The translations under genes and the position numbers were made by a program. Positions 54,780-64,000 of a stretch of 64,000 bases of DNA are shown piece by piece. Positions within the stretch are counted from its first letter, which is position 1, and each line of letters begins with the position of its first letter. The notes below the pieces were generated by a model. The model ran no database searches, was not told where the DNA came from, and saw only the letters and a list, made by a program, of their open reading frames with translations. Source of the DNA: Oreohelix idahoensis (taxonomy: Eukaryota; Mollusca; Gastropoda; Stylommatophora; Oreohelicidae); NCBI GenBank assembly GCA_024509875.1, contig JAMPIV010000293.1, forward strand, positions 28,501-92,500, in the 5' to 3' direction.

Positions 54780-54860
54780 CCCTTCATGTTTCATTCACCC
54801 TTCATGTTTCATTCACCCTTCATTCACCCCTGTAGTTTCATTAACCACCAAAATAATTTT
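54780..54860. repeat. short tandem repeat TTCATTCACCC
   Basis: CACCCTTCATGTTTCATT and shorter variants are repeated about five times next to the right end of the hAT-like copy. Confidence 0.75.
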
Positions 54861-55427
54861 ATTCACCCTTGGGTGAACCATTCACAAGTTTAAGAACCAC
54901 TGCATAAGATAATCTCTGAAGGACCGAGGACTAGATTGGAACCAGACCAGGAGGAAGGCAGGCGATAGGATAGTATGGTGCTCTCTCTAGCAAATCTCTA
55001 TACACCATTGTAGAAGAGGAAAGACTAAGTAAGTAAATATGATCTTGTCACACTACTTTAATTCTTCCATCCTACCGAAGCGTCTATTTATTTTTATTTA
55101 TATGTTCATATATTTATAGCTGTAAATTTATCTCTATTTATTATATGTCAGGACACATTCCCATATCACGGTCAAAGTAAAACGTTCGGCAACGAGCAAT
55201 GAAAAACATGCCTCCACCTTTTCGGGAAAATACGGAAAACCCCATTTAAAAGAGCATGCAAGCCTTTCGGTTGTTTTCGTGGTGACCATAAGTCAAGATA
55301 AGTTTGACTACAAAGATTCAATGAAGCTGAACTTGAATAGAAAGAAATGAAATGAACTGAACACAGGAGAATTAGTGACGTCATCATGACATGCAGCAGA
55401 CAAAAAAGATCAAGTAAAGATAGTCCC

Positions 55428-55628
55428 ATAACAGATACTGCCGTAGGGGAGTGAAGTGTTAGAGACTTCACTTTACTAGGTCCAGCATCGAGAGGTGGGG
55501 TGTGACCAGTTCCCTTTTCTCGCTGCCTTTTTCTTCCCTAGCTCACGAGCAAAGTCAAGTACCCATTTACAGCTGGGTGGACTGGAGCGTGAAGCAACAG
55601 AGGCCAGCGCTCTAGTCACTCTGAGTAT
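55428..55628 (-). repeat. tRNA-derived SINE, minus copy
   Basis: On the minus strand an A-box-like CAGAGTGACTAGAGCGCTGG is followed by a body with CCAGCTGTAAATGGGT and AACTGGTCAC. The tail is TCTCTAACACTTCACTCCCC. The B box is missing, so a small internal deletion is likely. It is the inverted counterpart of 55853-56093. Confidence 0.75.
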
Positions 55629-55767
55629 ATGAGGAGGACTGCAGTAAGACTGGGTAAAATGGTAGAGCGGAGGAAAAAGAATGCAATAAAAAAGGTAATA
55701 CGTCTTACTAGGAGAAAAGACAAGAAGAAACAAACAAGAAAAGGTACAGAAAAGTAGCTTATCCTCC

Positions 55768-55810
55768 CCATGGGAGTGAAGTGTTAGAGACTTCACTTAT
55801 TCTAGGTCTT
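55768..55810 (-). repeat. SINE tail fragment
   Basis: GGGAGTGAAGTGTTAGAGAC and the following bases match the tail of the SINEs on either side, in minus orientation. Confidence 0.65.
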
Positions 55811-55852
55811 TTTCTTGTTTTTGTCTTGTCTTTTCTCCTGGTAAGACATGTT

Positions 55853-56093
55853 GAGCGTCCGACTGACAGAGTGGTTAGGGTGCTGGTCTCTCGCGGCTAA
55901 GGTGTCAGGTTCGATTCACGGTATCATTACGCTCCAATTTATCCAGCTGTAAATGGGTGCCTGATTTTGATCTTAACTTAGGGAAGGAAAAAGCAGCGAC
56001 GAAGGGAACTGGTCACCCCCACCTCTCGATGCTGGACCTAGTATGGTGAAGTCTCTAACACTTCACTCCCCTACGGCAGTATCTGCTATTGGA
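55853..56093 (+). repeat. tRNA-derived SINE, plus copy
   Basis: The RNA polymerase III promoter is visible: A box TGACAGAGTGG (55864-55874) and B box GGTTCGATTC (55908-55917). A body shared with the minus copy and the tail AACACTTCACTCCCCTACGG follow. A diverged tail copy lies at about 60575-60705. Confidence 0.82.
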
Positions 56094-56135
56094 CTACCTT
56101 TTTTTAACGACGTGTTATCTTTTAATTTTCAAACA

Positions 56136-56964
56136 GATACAGGAAATACCAGGACTAAACATCAGTGGAAGGTCAATAAACAACCTTAGATATGCAGATG
56201 ATACCGTGTTGTTTGCTGAGAGTGAACAGGAGTTACAAGAACTAGTGAAGCAAGTGAACAGTATAAGTCATGAATATGGACTCGACATTAATATTGAGAA
56301 AACACAAACTATGATAATAAGCAAAACAGACGATAAGCCCACATTAAAGATAAGCGTAAATGGGAAAATTCTGGAACAAGTCAAGAGCTACGTACATCTT
56401 GGTCATATAATAACAGAAGATGGCAGATGTGAAACAGAAATCAAGAAGAGAATAGGAATGGCCAAAGCTACATTCAACAACATGAAACATTTACTGACAT
56501 CTAAACAGTTATCTCACAAATTAAAACTGAGAATCATAAAGTGTTATATATATTCTGCATTTCTGTATGGTGTAGAAACATGGACGACGAATAAGCAATT
56601 TGAAGAAAGAATTGAGGCTCTTGAAATGTGGATATATAGAAGAATGGGGCGTATCTCATGGAAGGAGAAAAAAACAAATAAGGAGGTCCTAGAAAATCTA
56701 GGTATGAAAAGAGAACTAATGAGGGAGGTCAAAGTTCGGCAGCTAAAATACTTTGGCCACATAAAAAGGCATAACACCTTGCAGAAGACCATAATAGAAG
56801 GGAGAGGTGAAGGCAAACGTGCAAGGGAAAGACAGCGCTATAAGTGGGAAGGTAACATCAAGAGATGGACAGGAAAGAGTCTATCAGAGTGCACCACCAA
56901 GACAAAAGACAAAAGATGTTGGAGATCCATTACAGCCAACCTTCGTTGTGGAGATGGCAACTGA
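56136..56964 (+). pseudogene. 5'-truncated LINE RT fragment
   Basis: The frame is open for about 276 codons from inside RT to the natural stop. It keeps LRYADDTVLFAES (catalytic pair), the thumb YVHLGHIITEDG and a C-terminal region with WIYRRMGRISW, QLKYFGHIKRHNTL and GKRARERQRYKW. The first catalytic motif is absent because the copy is 5'-truncated at about 56135, just after a SINE. It is related to the fragment at 2906-3312 and to the LINE at 39965-41093, but in a different subfamily. It cannot act alone. Confidence 0.85.
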
Positions 56965-57537
56965 TGATCTTTTTCATTAATTTTTTTATTTCTTCCACTC
57001 TACCGTCTAACCACCTCTGTCAATCAGAGAAAAGGCACAACATAATTCCACCCCCACAAAAAAAAAAAAATATCACGGCTGGCGGGTTACTTGCTCGCAT
57101 CTCTTTATTTGTTATATGTGTCATTTGTTGCAAGCCACTGGTTTAGCTTTACCTGTGAGACTGTTGATTAGCTTTGCTCAGCACAACGCTCGTCATCAAG
57201 TGGAAAGCGTTTTTATCCATTGATTTGCCCGTTGTTATTATTTTCAACCTTTTGGTGTTTGTTTTTCATTACTTTCGATTGGCGTATGTGTTTACATCGC
57301 GTTGAGATGAGAGCTCTGTGAGAAATGGAGATGGCGTTGTAATGTGCTGTATACTGGTATGACGCTGTGGTTTGAAGAGAGAAAGCGAGAGCGTGCACGC
57401 GATAAAGAGAAATGAAGAGAAGAGAGACAAAGATACAGAGAGAAGAGAATTGAGGCCGGCAGGTAATGTATCGAGATAAACACGTTAATGTGAGAATTGA
57501 GAGAGAAACAGAAAAACCAACAGACAGAGTGAGAGAG
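56965..57537. other. no recognisable gene
   Basis: LINE 3' flank, an A-run (57058-57070) and purine-rich sequence. Nothing identifiable. Confidence 0.4.
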
Positions 57538-57665
57538 AGAATAGAGAAATACGTCCTTGACGTTCTGTGCTCATTAGGGGGAAGATAGAATAGAGAAATA
57601 CATACTTGACGTTTTGTGTCGATTAGGAGGAAGAGAAAATAGAGAAACTGTCGCAAATGTAGAAA
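57538..57665. repeat. 49-bp minisatellite, short array
   Basis: The unit begins ATAGAGAAATAC, contains CTTGACGTT and GATTAGGAGGAAG, and is repeated about two and a half times with a 49-base period. The same family forms a longer array at 59.7-60.2 kb. Confidence 0.85.
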
Positions 57666-57794
57666 TAGATAATATCTGAGTTTTGATAGAATATAAATGG
57701 GAGGGGATCCCGTTGCACGCCCATTGAGGTATATTGGGAATTTGGTGTTAGGCCCATATTTTCTTGACCATCGGCACACTAGGGGTGATGTGGT

Positions 57795-57967
57795 CAGCAT
57801 CACGCCGGCCGCCTTAACCTTCCCAGAGTTGCTCTGGTACCCAATTTTTTAGGCTGGGTAGGCCCCGGAGCCGTTTGCGGTCTAAAAATCCCACCTAAAC
57901 TGGGGATCGAACCATGGACCACCGAGCTAGAAAGCGAGTGCACTAACCACTGCGCTACAGCGGTTCC
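57795..57967 (-). repeat. tRNA-derived SINE, second family
   Basis: The minus strand starts GGAACCGCTG and has A box TAGCGCAGTGG (57948-57958) and B box GGTTCGATCC (57904-57913). A body unlike the other SINE family follows, ending near GTTAAGGCGGCCGGCGTGAT. The spacing of the two boxes is normal for a tRNA head. Confidence 0.85.
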
Positions 57968-58828
57968 ATATGAATGAGTAATGTGGAAATAGAGAAAATT
58001 AAAGTTACTAATGAAAATATGGAGAGAGGTATGACTTCTCGATGAGAAGAGAGATATAATCAAATATCTAAGGTCTACTTCACAGCCATACTCGGACTCT
58101 GTTTAAGATGTCATACCCTAGTCCATCCTCCAATGCTAAATAGAATAATCTACTACAGTAAGGACTACAAGAGCAAACATTAAGTGACAGTTAGAATCGA
58201 GTGAATTCTGACAGCTTAGTACCAAAAAAAAAATACATTTATTAAAGAAACCACAACATTGAACCAACAAAATAAGTAATGCCTTCACTAGCTGCGAAGG
58301 GCTAGTGAATGTATCAATATCATAACCACAGAAAAATAACACAAGACTTCACTCAATCTCTCAGGCACAACGTCTCACTTCAAACCACCAACACCCGTAC
58401 ACTTTCTCACTATTCAGGTTATCTAGCTTACAGGGGGACCCCCAGTTTTCAGTGTTGAAAACGGCCTCTCCAGTGCTGAGCAAAATATTCCTGGTATGTA
58501 AGTAATCCGCAACTAGGAAAAACCTAACACAGTTCCTCCGAATTTTGGTATTCAAATGACCAGGAGATAAGCGTCCTCTGGGACAACTTCTACATAAATC
58601 CTAGCGTTCACAATTTTATGTGGCTGGAGGCCACACTAGCAGGTAAAGGAGATTAAAACAAGTGCAGAAATACTTGCAGCCACTGATCCAAATCTATCCA
58701 AACAATGAGAACTTTTGCTGGCGAACGAGTATCCTGTAGGCGCTCTGGGGCACCTCTTATACTGGATAATGAGGACTTGAACTATAAAAGCAGGTGACTC
58801 CTCTCTGTCGTTATGTCAGTATACTCAG
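57968..58828. other. no recognisable gene
   Basis: Unique-looking non-coding sequence. Short ORFs have no recognisable domain. Confidence 0.4.
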
Positions 58829-59170
58829 CGATAACCGGCTATCAATGGGATGGACAGTGGTGACGAAACTGGCAGGATGGCAAAGGCGACAGCTCGTATG
58901 TGTCGAGATTAAAGTCACCTGCAACTGGCGGCAAAATGTGCTGTAGGTAAATAATCCAGGATGAAAGACTACTGCTTACGTGTAGGTAACAGTAATCGAT
59001 GTATCGTGGTATACTCCAAATTAACTGGCTGTTAATGGGTTGAAGAGTGTTGCCGAAAATGACTGAATGGCAAAGGCGACAGCCCGTATGTGCTGGAGCG
59101 ATAGACACTGTCAACAATAGGCTGTGATTTAATAATCCACACACCAGCCTCATAACTGAAACCTGGCAGT
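58829..59170. repeat. diverged tandem duplication, about 190-bp period
   Basis: ATGGCAAAGGCGACAGC.CGTATGTG occurs at about 58877 and 59069. The flanking segments (GGCTATCAATGGG versus GGCTGTTAATGGG, and AATAATCCA) align in the same order. Confidence 0.75.
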
Positions 59171-59741
59171 TTGACGTAGACTGCCTGGTAATATTTATTA
59201 TGTGGAAATTGTATTCCCAGACAGCAGAAAATCAGATCGGGAAACACAAACAAATGTGCTGACCAAGGCTCTGAAAATATACAGCAATCGATATCTCATT
59301 TCTACCTGTAGCCTACTCTTCCTCATTTAGTCTCTCACCCATGCAAAATATAAACAAACTTGCACTTTCCATTCACCGTTTCTCTCACTCACAAAATCAA
59401 AACAAACCCCGTCTCTCACCCTCTCTTGTCGCTTTAGTTAGCCTAAAAGCCACGGGTTCGCTTGGCCAGGGTGTCTGCTTGCGCAAGGCCCAATGCGACC
59501 CCCAGCGAAAATATTTGCACACACACGCCTCTCACACAGTCTAGTAAAAAGTGCCCAAGCTGTTTTTACCACACTGACTGAGTTACCCAAATAGTGTTGA
59601 GCGTATACTCAATATGTATCAAATAGCAACAACAACAAAAACTCTTTACAGTAATATTCTATACACAAACAGATGGAAAAAACATGGTAAAATTATTTTC
59701 ACGCCGGCTCACTCTTCTGATAGAATCATCTCAGAAACACA

Positions 59742-60176
59742 TACTTGACTTTCTCTGCCGATAAGGGGGAAGAGAAAATAGATAAACACGTCCTTGACGT
59801 TCTGTACCGATTAGGAGGAAGAGTGAGTAGAGAAACACATAATGACGTTTTATTCCGAATAAGAGGGAGAAAGAATAGAGACAGATATACTTGACCTTCT
59901 GTGCCAGTTTAGATTAATAGAGAAACACATACTTGATGTTTAGTGCCGATTATGAGGAAGAGAGAATTCCTTACATGGCGTTTTATGCTGATTAAGATGA
60001 ATTATTCTATTTTCTTTTCAGGAGAATAGAGAAACACATATTTGACGTTTCGTGTCGATTAGGAGGAAGAGAAAATTCCTTACATGACGTTTTATGCCGA
60101 TTAAGATGAAGAGAGAATAGAAAAACACGTACGCGACGTTCTATGCTGATAAAGAGGAAGAGAGAACAGAGAAACA
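59742..60176. repeat. 49-bp minisatellite, long array
   Basis: About eight degenerate units of roughly 45-50 bases carry AGAGAAACACATACTTGAC, TTCTGTGCCGATTA and GAGGAAGAGA. It is the same family as 57538-57665. Confidence 0.85.
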
Positions 60177-60180
60177 CAGA

Positions 60181-60261
60181 GACAAGGGCAGATAGTTTAC
60201 AGTCACAGACAAGGGCAGGTAACTCACAGTCAGAGACAAGGACAGATAACTCACAGTAATG
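60181..60261. repeat. 27-bp tandem repeat, three units
   Basis: GACAAGGGCAG.TA..TCACAG is repeated three times at a 27-base period, immediately after the 49-bp array. Confidence 0.9.
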
Positions 60262-60574
60262 GATGACCGGGGCCAAAGTTTTCCAGTTGTTCCCATTCCC
60301 AAATATGGCTCATTTGGTTTTTATTTAATTTTTTTATGCATTTAGATTTGCTGTCTACGTCCTCAGTAGGGGTCCTATCCAAATCCAGCGCCTTCTTCTC
60401 ACGTCTTCTTTCACTGGCATTTGTTCCGTCCTTGTCATTTGTTCTACATTGTTGATCTTATGTGATCATTTCAAGACTTCTATTCTACGTTAGCACTGTT
60501 TTCCCGGTGGGGAGGGGGGAGGGGGGGGTATGTGAAGAGGCTAATTACAGAACAGGACTAGTGCACCCTCATCT

Positions 60575-60705
60575 GACTCCACGTGAGTTAAGGAAGGCCT
60601 AGACAGCGATGGAGGGAACTTGTCACTTGTCACCATGCCTCATGAAGCTGATACCTAGAATAAGTTGTCTGTAACACTTCATTCCTATGCGGCAGTATAT
60701 GCTAG
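60575..60705 (+). repeat. diverged SINE tail
   Basis: GAGTTAAGGAAGG, GGGAACTTGTCAC and GTAACACTTCATTCCTATG follow the order of the SINE body and tail at 55980-56093. The head is missing. Confidence 0.6.
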
Positions 60706-60719
60706 GCCTATGTAACTTT

Positions 60720-63700
60720 TACCCCTGGAATAACGTCTCACACAAGAAACAAAAAGCCTTGAACCCACACTCAACGTGACTCTTGCATTACACGCTATCA
60801 AACGTCAAAGGTAACTTTGCTGCCCTTCTGAAGTCATTACACCTGGCAGGAAAAAAAAAAATGTTGTCTCAGCATTTCTGCCACGCTGGCTGTGGGGTTG
60901 TCGGTGCGAAACCAGATCGATAAAAACAGCATGCCTTTGGCGTGGTATGGTTTGTTTTTTATCTAGAATATGTAAAGCGTGTATTAAAAAAAAAACAGTT
61001 TTAAAGTTTAGATTTACTGTAAAGTGGAAACAAATAGAAAATAATATTTTACACAGATTCGTTTGGACTTGAATCATTATCCTTTGCGTTCCGCATGGAG
61101 CGTGGAGCCACCTAGTGGCGCACTAGTTATTATTTACGTCCTCATTCGCTCCTGCTTTTTTTCGTGGCTTACGCTCCTTATAGCTAGCTAACTGTCTTGT
61201 TTCACTGAAAGCTCATTTCAGGCACACTCACACATACACACAAACAACCATCCCTAGGGTAAGTACAGTAGGGCAGTAGGCCCAGCAGAGGCCTGCGTTT
61301 ACAAGTAATGATTTTTATCACGCTGTTTAAAATGTGTAAATCTGGAAGGTTTATTTGCAGCAGTCACTCACTAACTCAACACTGTAAATTAGTGTAAATG
61401 ATCAAACTTGGTACTGTTAAGTGACGACGCATGAAGTGACGAATACCACTGTATTTCTGCAGTAGTAGATTTCTTGTATCAATAATGCGTTGAACGAAGT
61501 AATACTGGCTGTCTAGATGTTGGTTCTCCAATGGAAATTACTGCACAGTATGCTATCAATTTTTGTCCTGAAGATGTTTGCTACTTTCCTTTATGTAGCA
61601 TGCCCCTTTCAACCATTTGCCATATACATGGAACTGTTGGTTATATGAGGACGTTGTTTTTTTTTCCATTTAGTATGCTATTTTCTTGATTATGTTCATT
61701 ATTCGTTCTGTACTGTATTACTCATTACGATGGGGTTTTTACATATTGGTTAATAGTTGTGTTATTCAGAATCCTATTTGTATCTATGCTGGCACGAATT
61801 TAATATTGGTTTGGGGTTTATTTATGTACCTTTTCTACTGGGTTGTCTTATTCCTTTCTGATGACATAGCTTTGTTACTACTACTACAAGCGTTGTAAGA
61901 TAATTACGAGTTTACTTTTGTCACGTAGGGTTAATATTCATTTAATTTCCTACATCTTCTTCCTATTCGTTCACCCAAATTCTCTCTTTTATTATCTCTC
62001 TATTTCATTTTTCCCGTATATTTTTCATCCATTCGTTTTGCGAATATTATTTTCATATAATTCGCAAACTTTACCTGTTTCTTTCTCAAAACTGAGAATC
62101 GCGCTAGGACGATATTACGTAGATGTCAGGGCTGCAGGGCGTTAGAAGGCGTGATAAGTCGGTTCGCTGAACATAGGACGTAGCAAATCGTCTACATTCT
62201 CACCGAGCGCGCGAGTTTCTTCTCGGCATTAGTCCCGGTGAGGTGTGATACTTTACATCTGCACCGGTCAGTATCCAGACATTTGTCTGGAAAATCCCAA
62301 ACTGACACGGCGCTCACTTGGGCCATGGTCAGCTGTAGTGTGAAAACTGCCCTGCAATGGAGTCAGGCTGTCTGGGATTTGAAACTGACACGCGTACATC
62401 GTGGTCAGTAGGTGACAGTTACGACACGCGTTAAGCGGACGTAAATGTTGGGAGTAGGGGAGATAATTTCGCTTGGCAAAGTAAGTTTGGGCCCTTTGTC
62501 TGATTTTAAGATATTGGCCAAGTTTGAAACTTTAATTTCATTCTCGCTCATAGACTCCACAGTAGATAGGTCGCTCGAAAACAGAATAGCTGTTAGCGAA
62601 GATCTCAGTTTGTTTCGGCAACTTGTCGAACTTCTAGACTTCCAGAAATATTTTCAGCATTTTTATTCTTAAGTTGTGCGACTACCTGTAATTCTGTGGT
62701 TGAGGTAATTAATATGATAGATATATAGATTTTGTGAGTGTTAAAGTGTTAAATCGCTTAATTCATTTTAATCTATTTCTTTAGCGCAGAAGAGAAATAA
62801 AGTGGTAGGCTATTATATTTTCTAGGGAAGCATTCAGTGGAAAGCAGAATAAAATTAAAATTTCTAGCTTATAACGGCAATTGTAGCTATTTATAAATTT
62901 AATTTAACTGCTAATACTCAGTCGAGTGTATTTTTCTAAACTAACGTATAAACTCTAGAATCCAGCCTCATGAATGGTGACGGAATACGCACGTGTTCTT
63001 AATTTATGAGGATTGCTGATTTTTAAATATAACTTACGTCACGGGAAGTTTAAATGATAAGCAAAGCTCTCTGCTTGCAAGTTTAAATGTAAGTTTTAAC
63101 CAGTACAGATTCTGTTTATTATATTATATGTGTTATTTTTCATCCACACAGTGAAAGTTTTGGGGTGACCCTAACTTTACCAGCACCTAGTAGTAGTTTC
63201 CATACTTGTGAAGAAATAGACAGTCCTTATTTTGAACCACGTGGGTTTTCTCAAGTAACACTGATCTGACGGTGCAAGTTAGACAGAAATACTAATATCC
63301 CTATAACGGGTTTTCAAAGACTGTAATGATAAATACTGGACCTTGGAGCCAGCACTTAATTTCTTCTAGAAACTCTATATAATTTGCTGCCTGGTGGCAT
63401 GAATATTAACAATCATTTCCCGACTAGATAATATCTTGTGGACAAATCTGTGGTGTGACTAAAGTGAATCCTATACTGAGAGAAGGCACCGACCTGACAT
63501 TCATCATTTTTTAGAAACCTACGCTATTGACACTGTGCTCTGCTAACTCCCGCGCCTGGAATAATTGTTAGGTGACTTAATCAGACATTTGAACAAATTT
63601 GCATACCCAAGTAGTCGTTCCCGGAGACTCCAAGTTAAATACGTCTTTTGGAACTGGGGACTTCTTGGCAGAAGACTGCATTTTTTTTGAGTCTGTGTGA

Positions 63701-64000
63701 AAATCTAAAATCAATGTGTTCCAAGAGGCAGCAAGCAAAGTCGTGAGTACAAGTATGAGAAGCCATGGCGGAATGAATGAGTGTACGCTGGTTTGAGTGA
63801 TATTTTTCACTATTTTATCTTTGACACCCTGTTGCTGTCCTAATTTTTTTTTTTCAATCTGCATAATTTGTTGCTAAGGCTAGAGTTCTTGTGTTTTTGT
63901 CTTAGGTTAAATCAGATTTTTTTTTCAAACTCTGTGCATATAATTACGAGATAAAACAAAGAAAACTCTTAGACTCAAACCCTATGTATCTGTGACTCGG
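60720..64000. other. no recognisable gene or element
   Basis: Non-coding sequence with short ORFs only and no recognisable domain. A locally CpG-richer stretch at about 62090-62440 could be promoter-like, but nothing downstream supports a gene. A G-run tract lies just before, at 60508-60532. Confidence 0.35.

Larger units (their letters stand above)
52380..54903 (+). mobile_element. second copy of the hAT-like family
   Basis: Collinear similarity to 20643-22070 and 30114-31130: CAATAACTAAAGAT-type block, TTCTGATTGGTTGAG promoter region (53140), GAGGGTAAG donor-like site (about 53334), GCGACTGTAAGT (about 53525) and the block at 54450-54720. The right end AAGAACCACTG (54903) matches the hAT terminus. 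The left end is not precisely defined. No transposase is visible. It contains a 12-base C-run at 52588-52599. Confidence 0.6.

Noticed and set aside
54904..54911. CATAAGAT as the 8-bp target duplication of the second hAT-like copy
   Set aside because: No exact partner was found near the left end; CATCAAAT at 52380 matches only six of eight bases.
57213..57803. 196-codon minus-strand ORF
   Set aside because: It runs through the 49-bp minisatellite and purine-rich DNA; its residues reflect repeat composition and it shows no domain.
57795..57967. Genuine tRNA gene
   Set aside because: A and B boxes are present, but the acceptor stem does not pair and a SINE body follows.
61686..62672. ORFs of 70-76 codons as possible host exons
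   Set aside because: They are hydrophobic AT-rich translations without splice-site support, domain or coding bias that I can see.

Overview
This window is metazoan DNA, most likely from an invertebrate. It holds no bacterial-style operons outside one Polinton, and almost everything recognisable is transposable-element sequence: APE-type LINEs, Ty3/gypsy-like LTR elements, a Polinton/Maverick, hAT-like and Tc1 DNA transposons, tRNA-derived SINEs and minisatellites. I see no convincing host protein-coding gene. A mollusc or another lophotrochozoan would fit the mix of families, but that is only an impression.

Layout. 1-3.3 kb: a minus-strand LINE (endonuclease plus RT) and two short LINE RT remnants facing opposite ways. 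3.4-19.5 kb: a decayed Polinton carrying the packaging ATPase, small hydrophobic protein, integrase with chromodomain, minor and major capsid proteins, adenain-like protease and a PC4-like ssDNA-binding protein. It has no visible DNA polymerase B. The PC4-like gene is split by a young 9.19 kb LTR retrotransposon (9651-18841; 2.25 kb LTRs; target duplication CCAAC). That retrotransposon has integrase upstream of RT, the Gmr1-like order, and a SCAN-like Gag. 20.6-33.9 kb: a hAT-like element with 8-bp target duplications. It has been enlarged by an LTR element (22075-30108) whose LTRs contain a minisatellite and whose only ORF is a 697-aa coiled-coil protein, and by an old solo LTR (31133-33491, target duplication TTCCT) related to the Polinton-disrupting element. 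34.4-41.8 kb: a minus-strand I-like LINE (CCHC Gag, endonuclease, RT, RNase H) carrying a second LINE inside ORF1 and a U2-snRNA-headed retroposon in its 3' region. 44-46.2 kb: another copy of the first LINE family between perfect 157-bp direct repeats. 47.97-49.6 kb: a complete Tc1 transposon with an intact DD34E transposase. 50-57 kb: an RNase H LINE fragment, a second hAT-family copy, SINEs and a LINE RT fragment. 57-64 kb: minisatellites, SINEs and non-coding sequence.

How the parts relate. The Polinton genes form a compact co-directional virion-assembly module with ATG/stop overlaps. Several of them carry in-frame stops or single-base frame breaks, so this copy looks dead. Many frame breaks across unrelated elements sit in mononucleotide runs, so part of the apparent decay could be uncorrected indels in the assembly. 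Nesting gives a relative chronology: the Polinton and hAT-like elements are old; the solo LTR is old; the Gmr1-like element, the coiled-coil LTR element and the Tc1 element are young.
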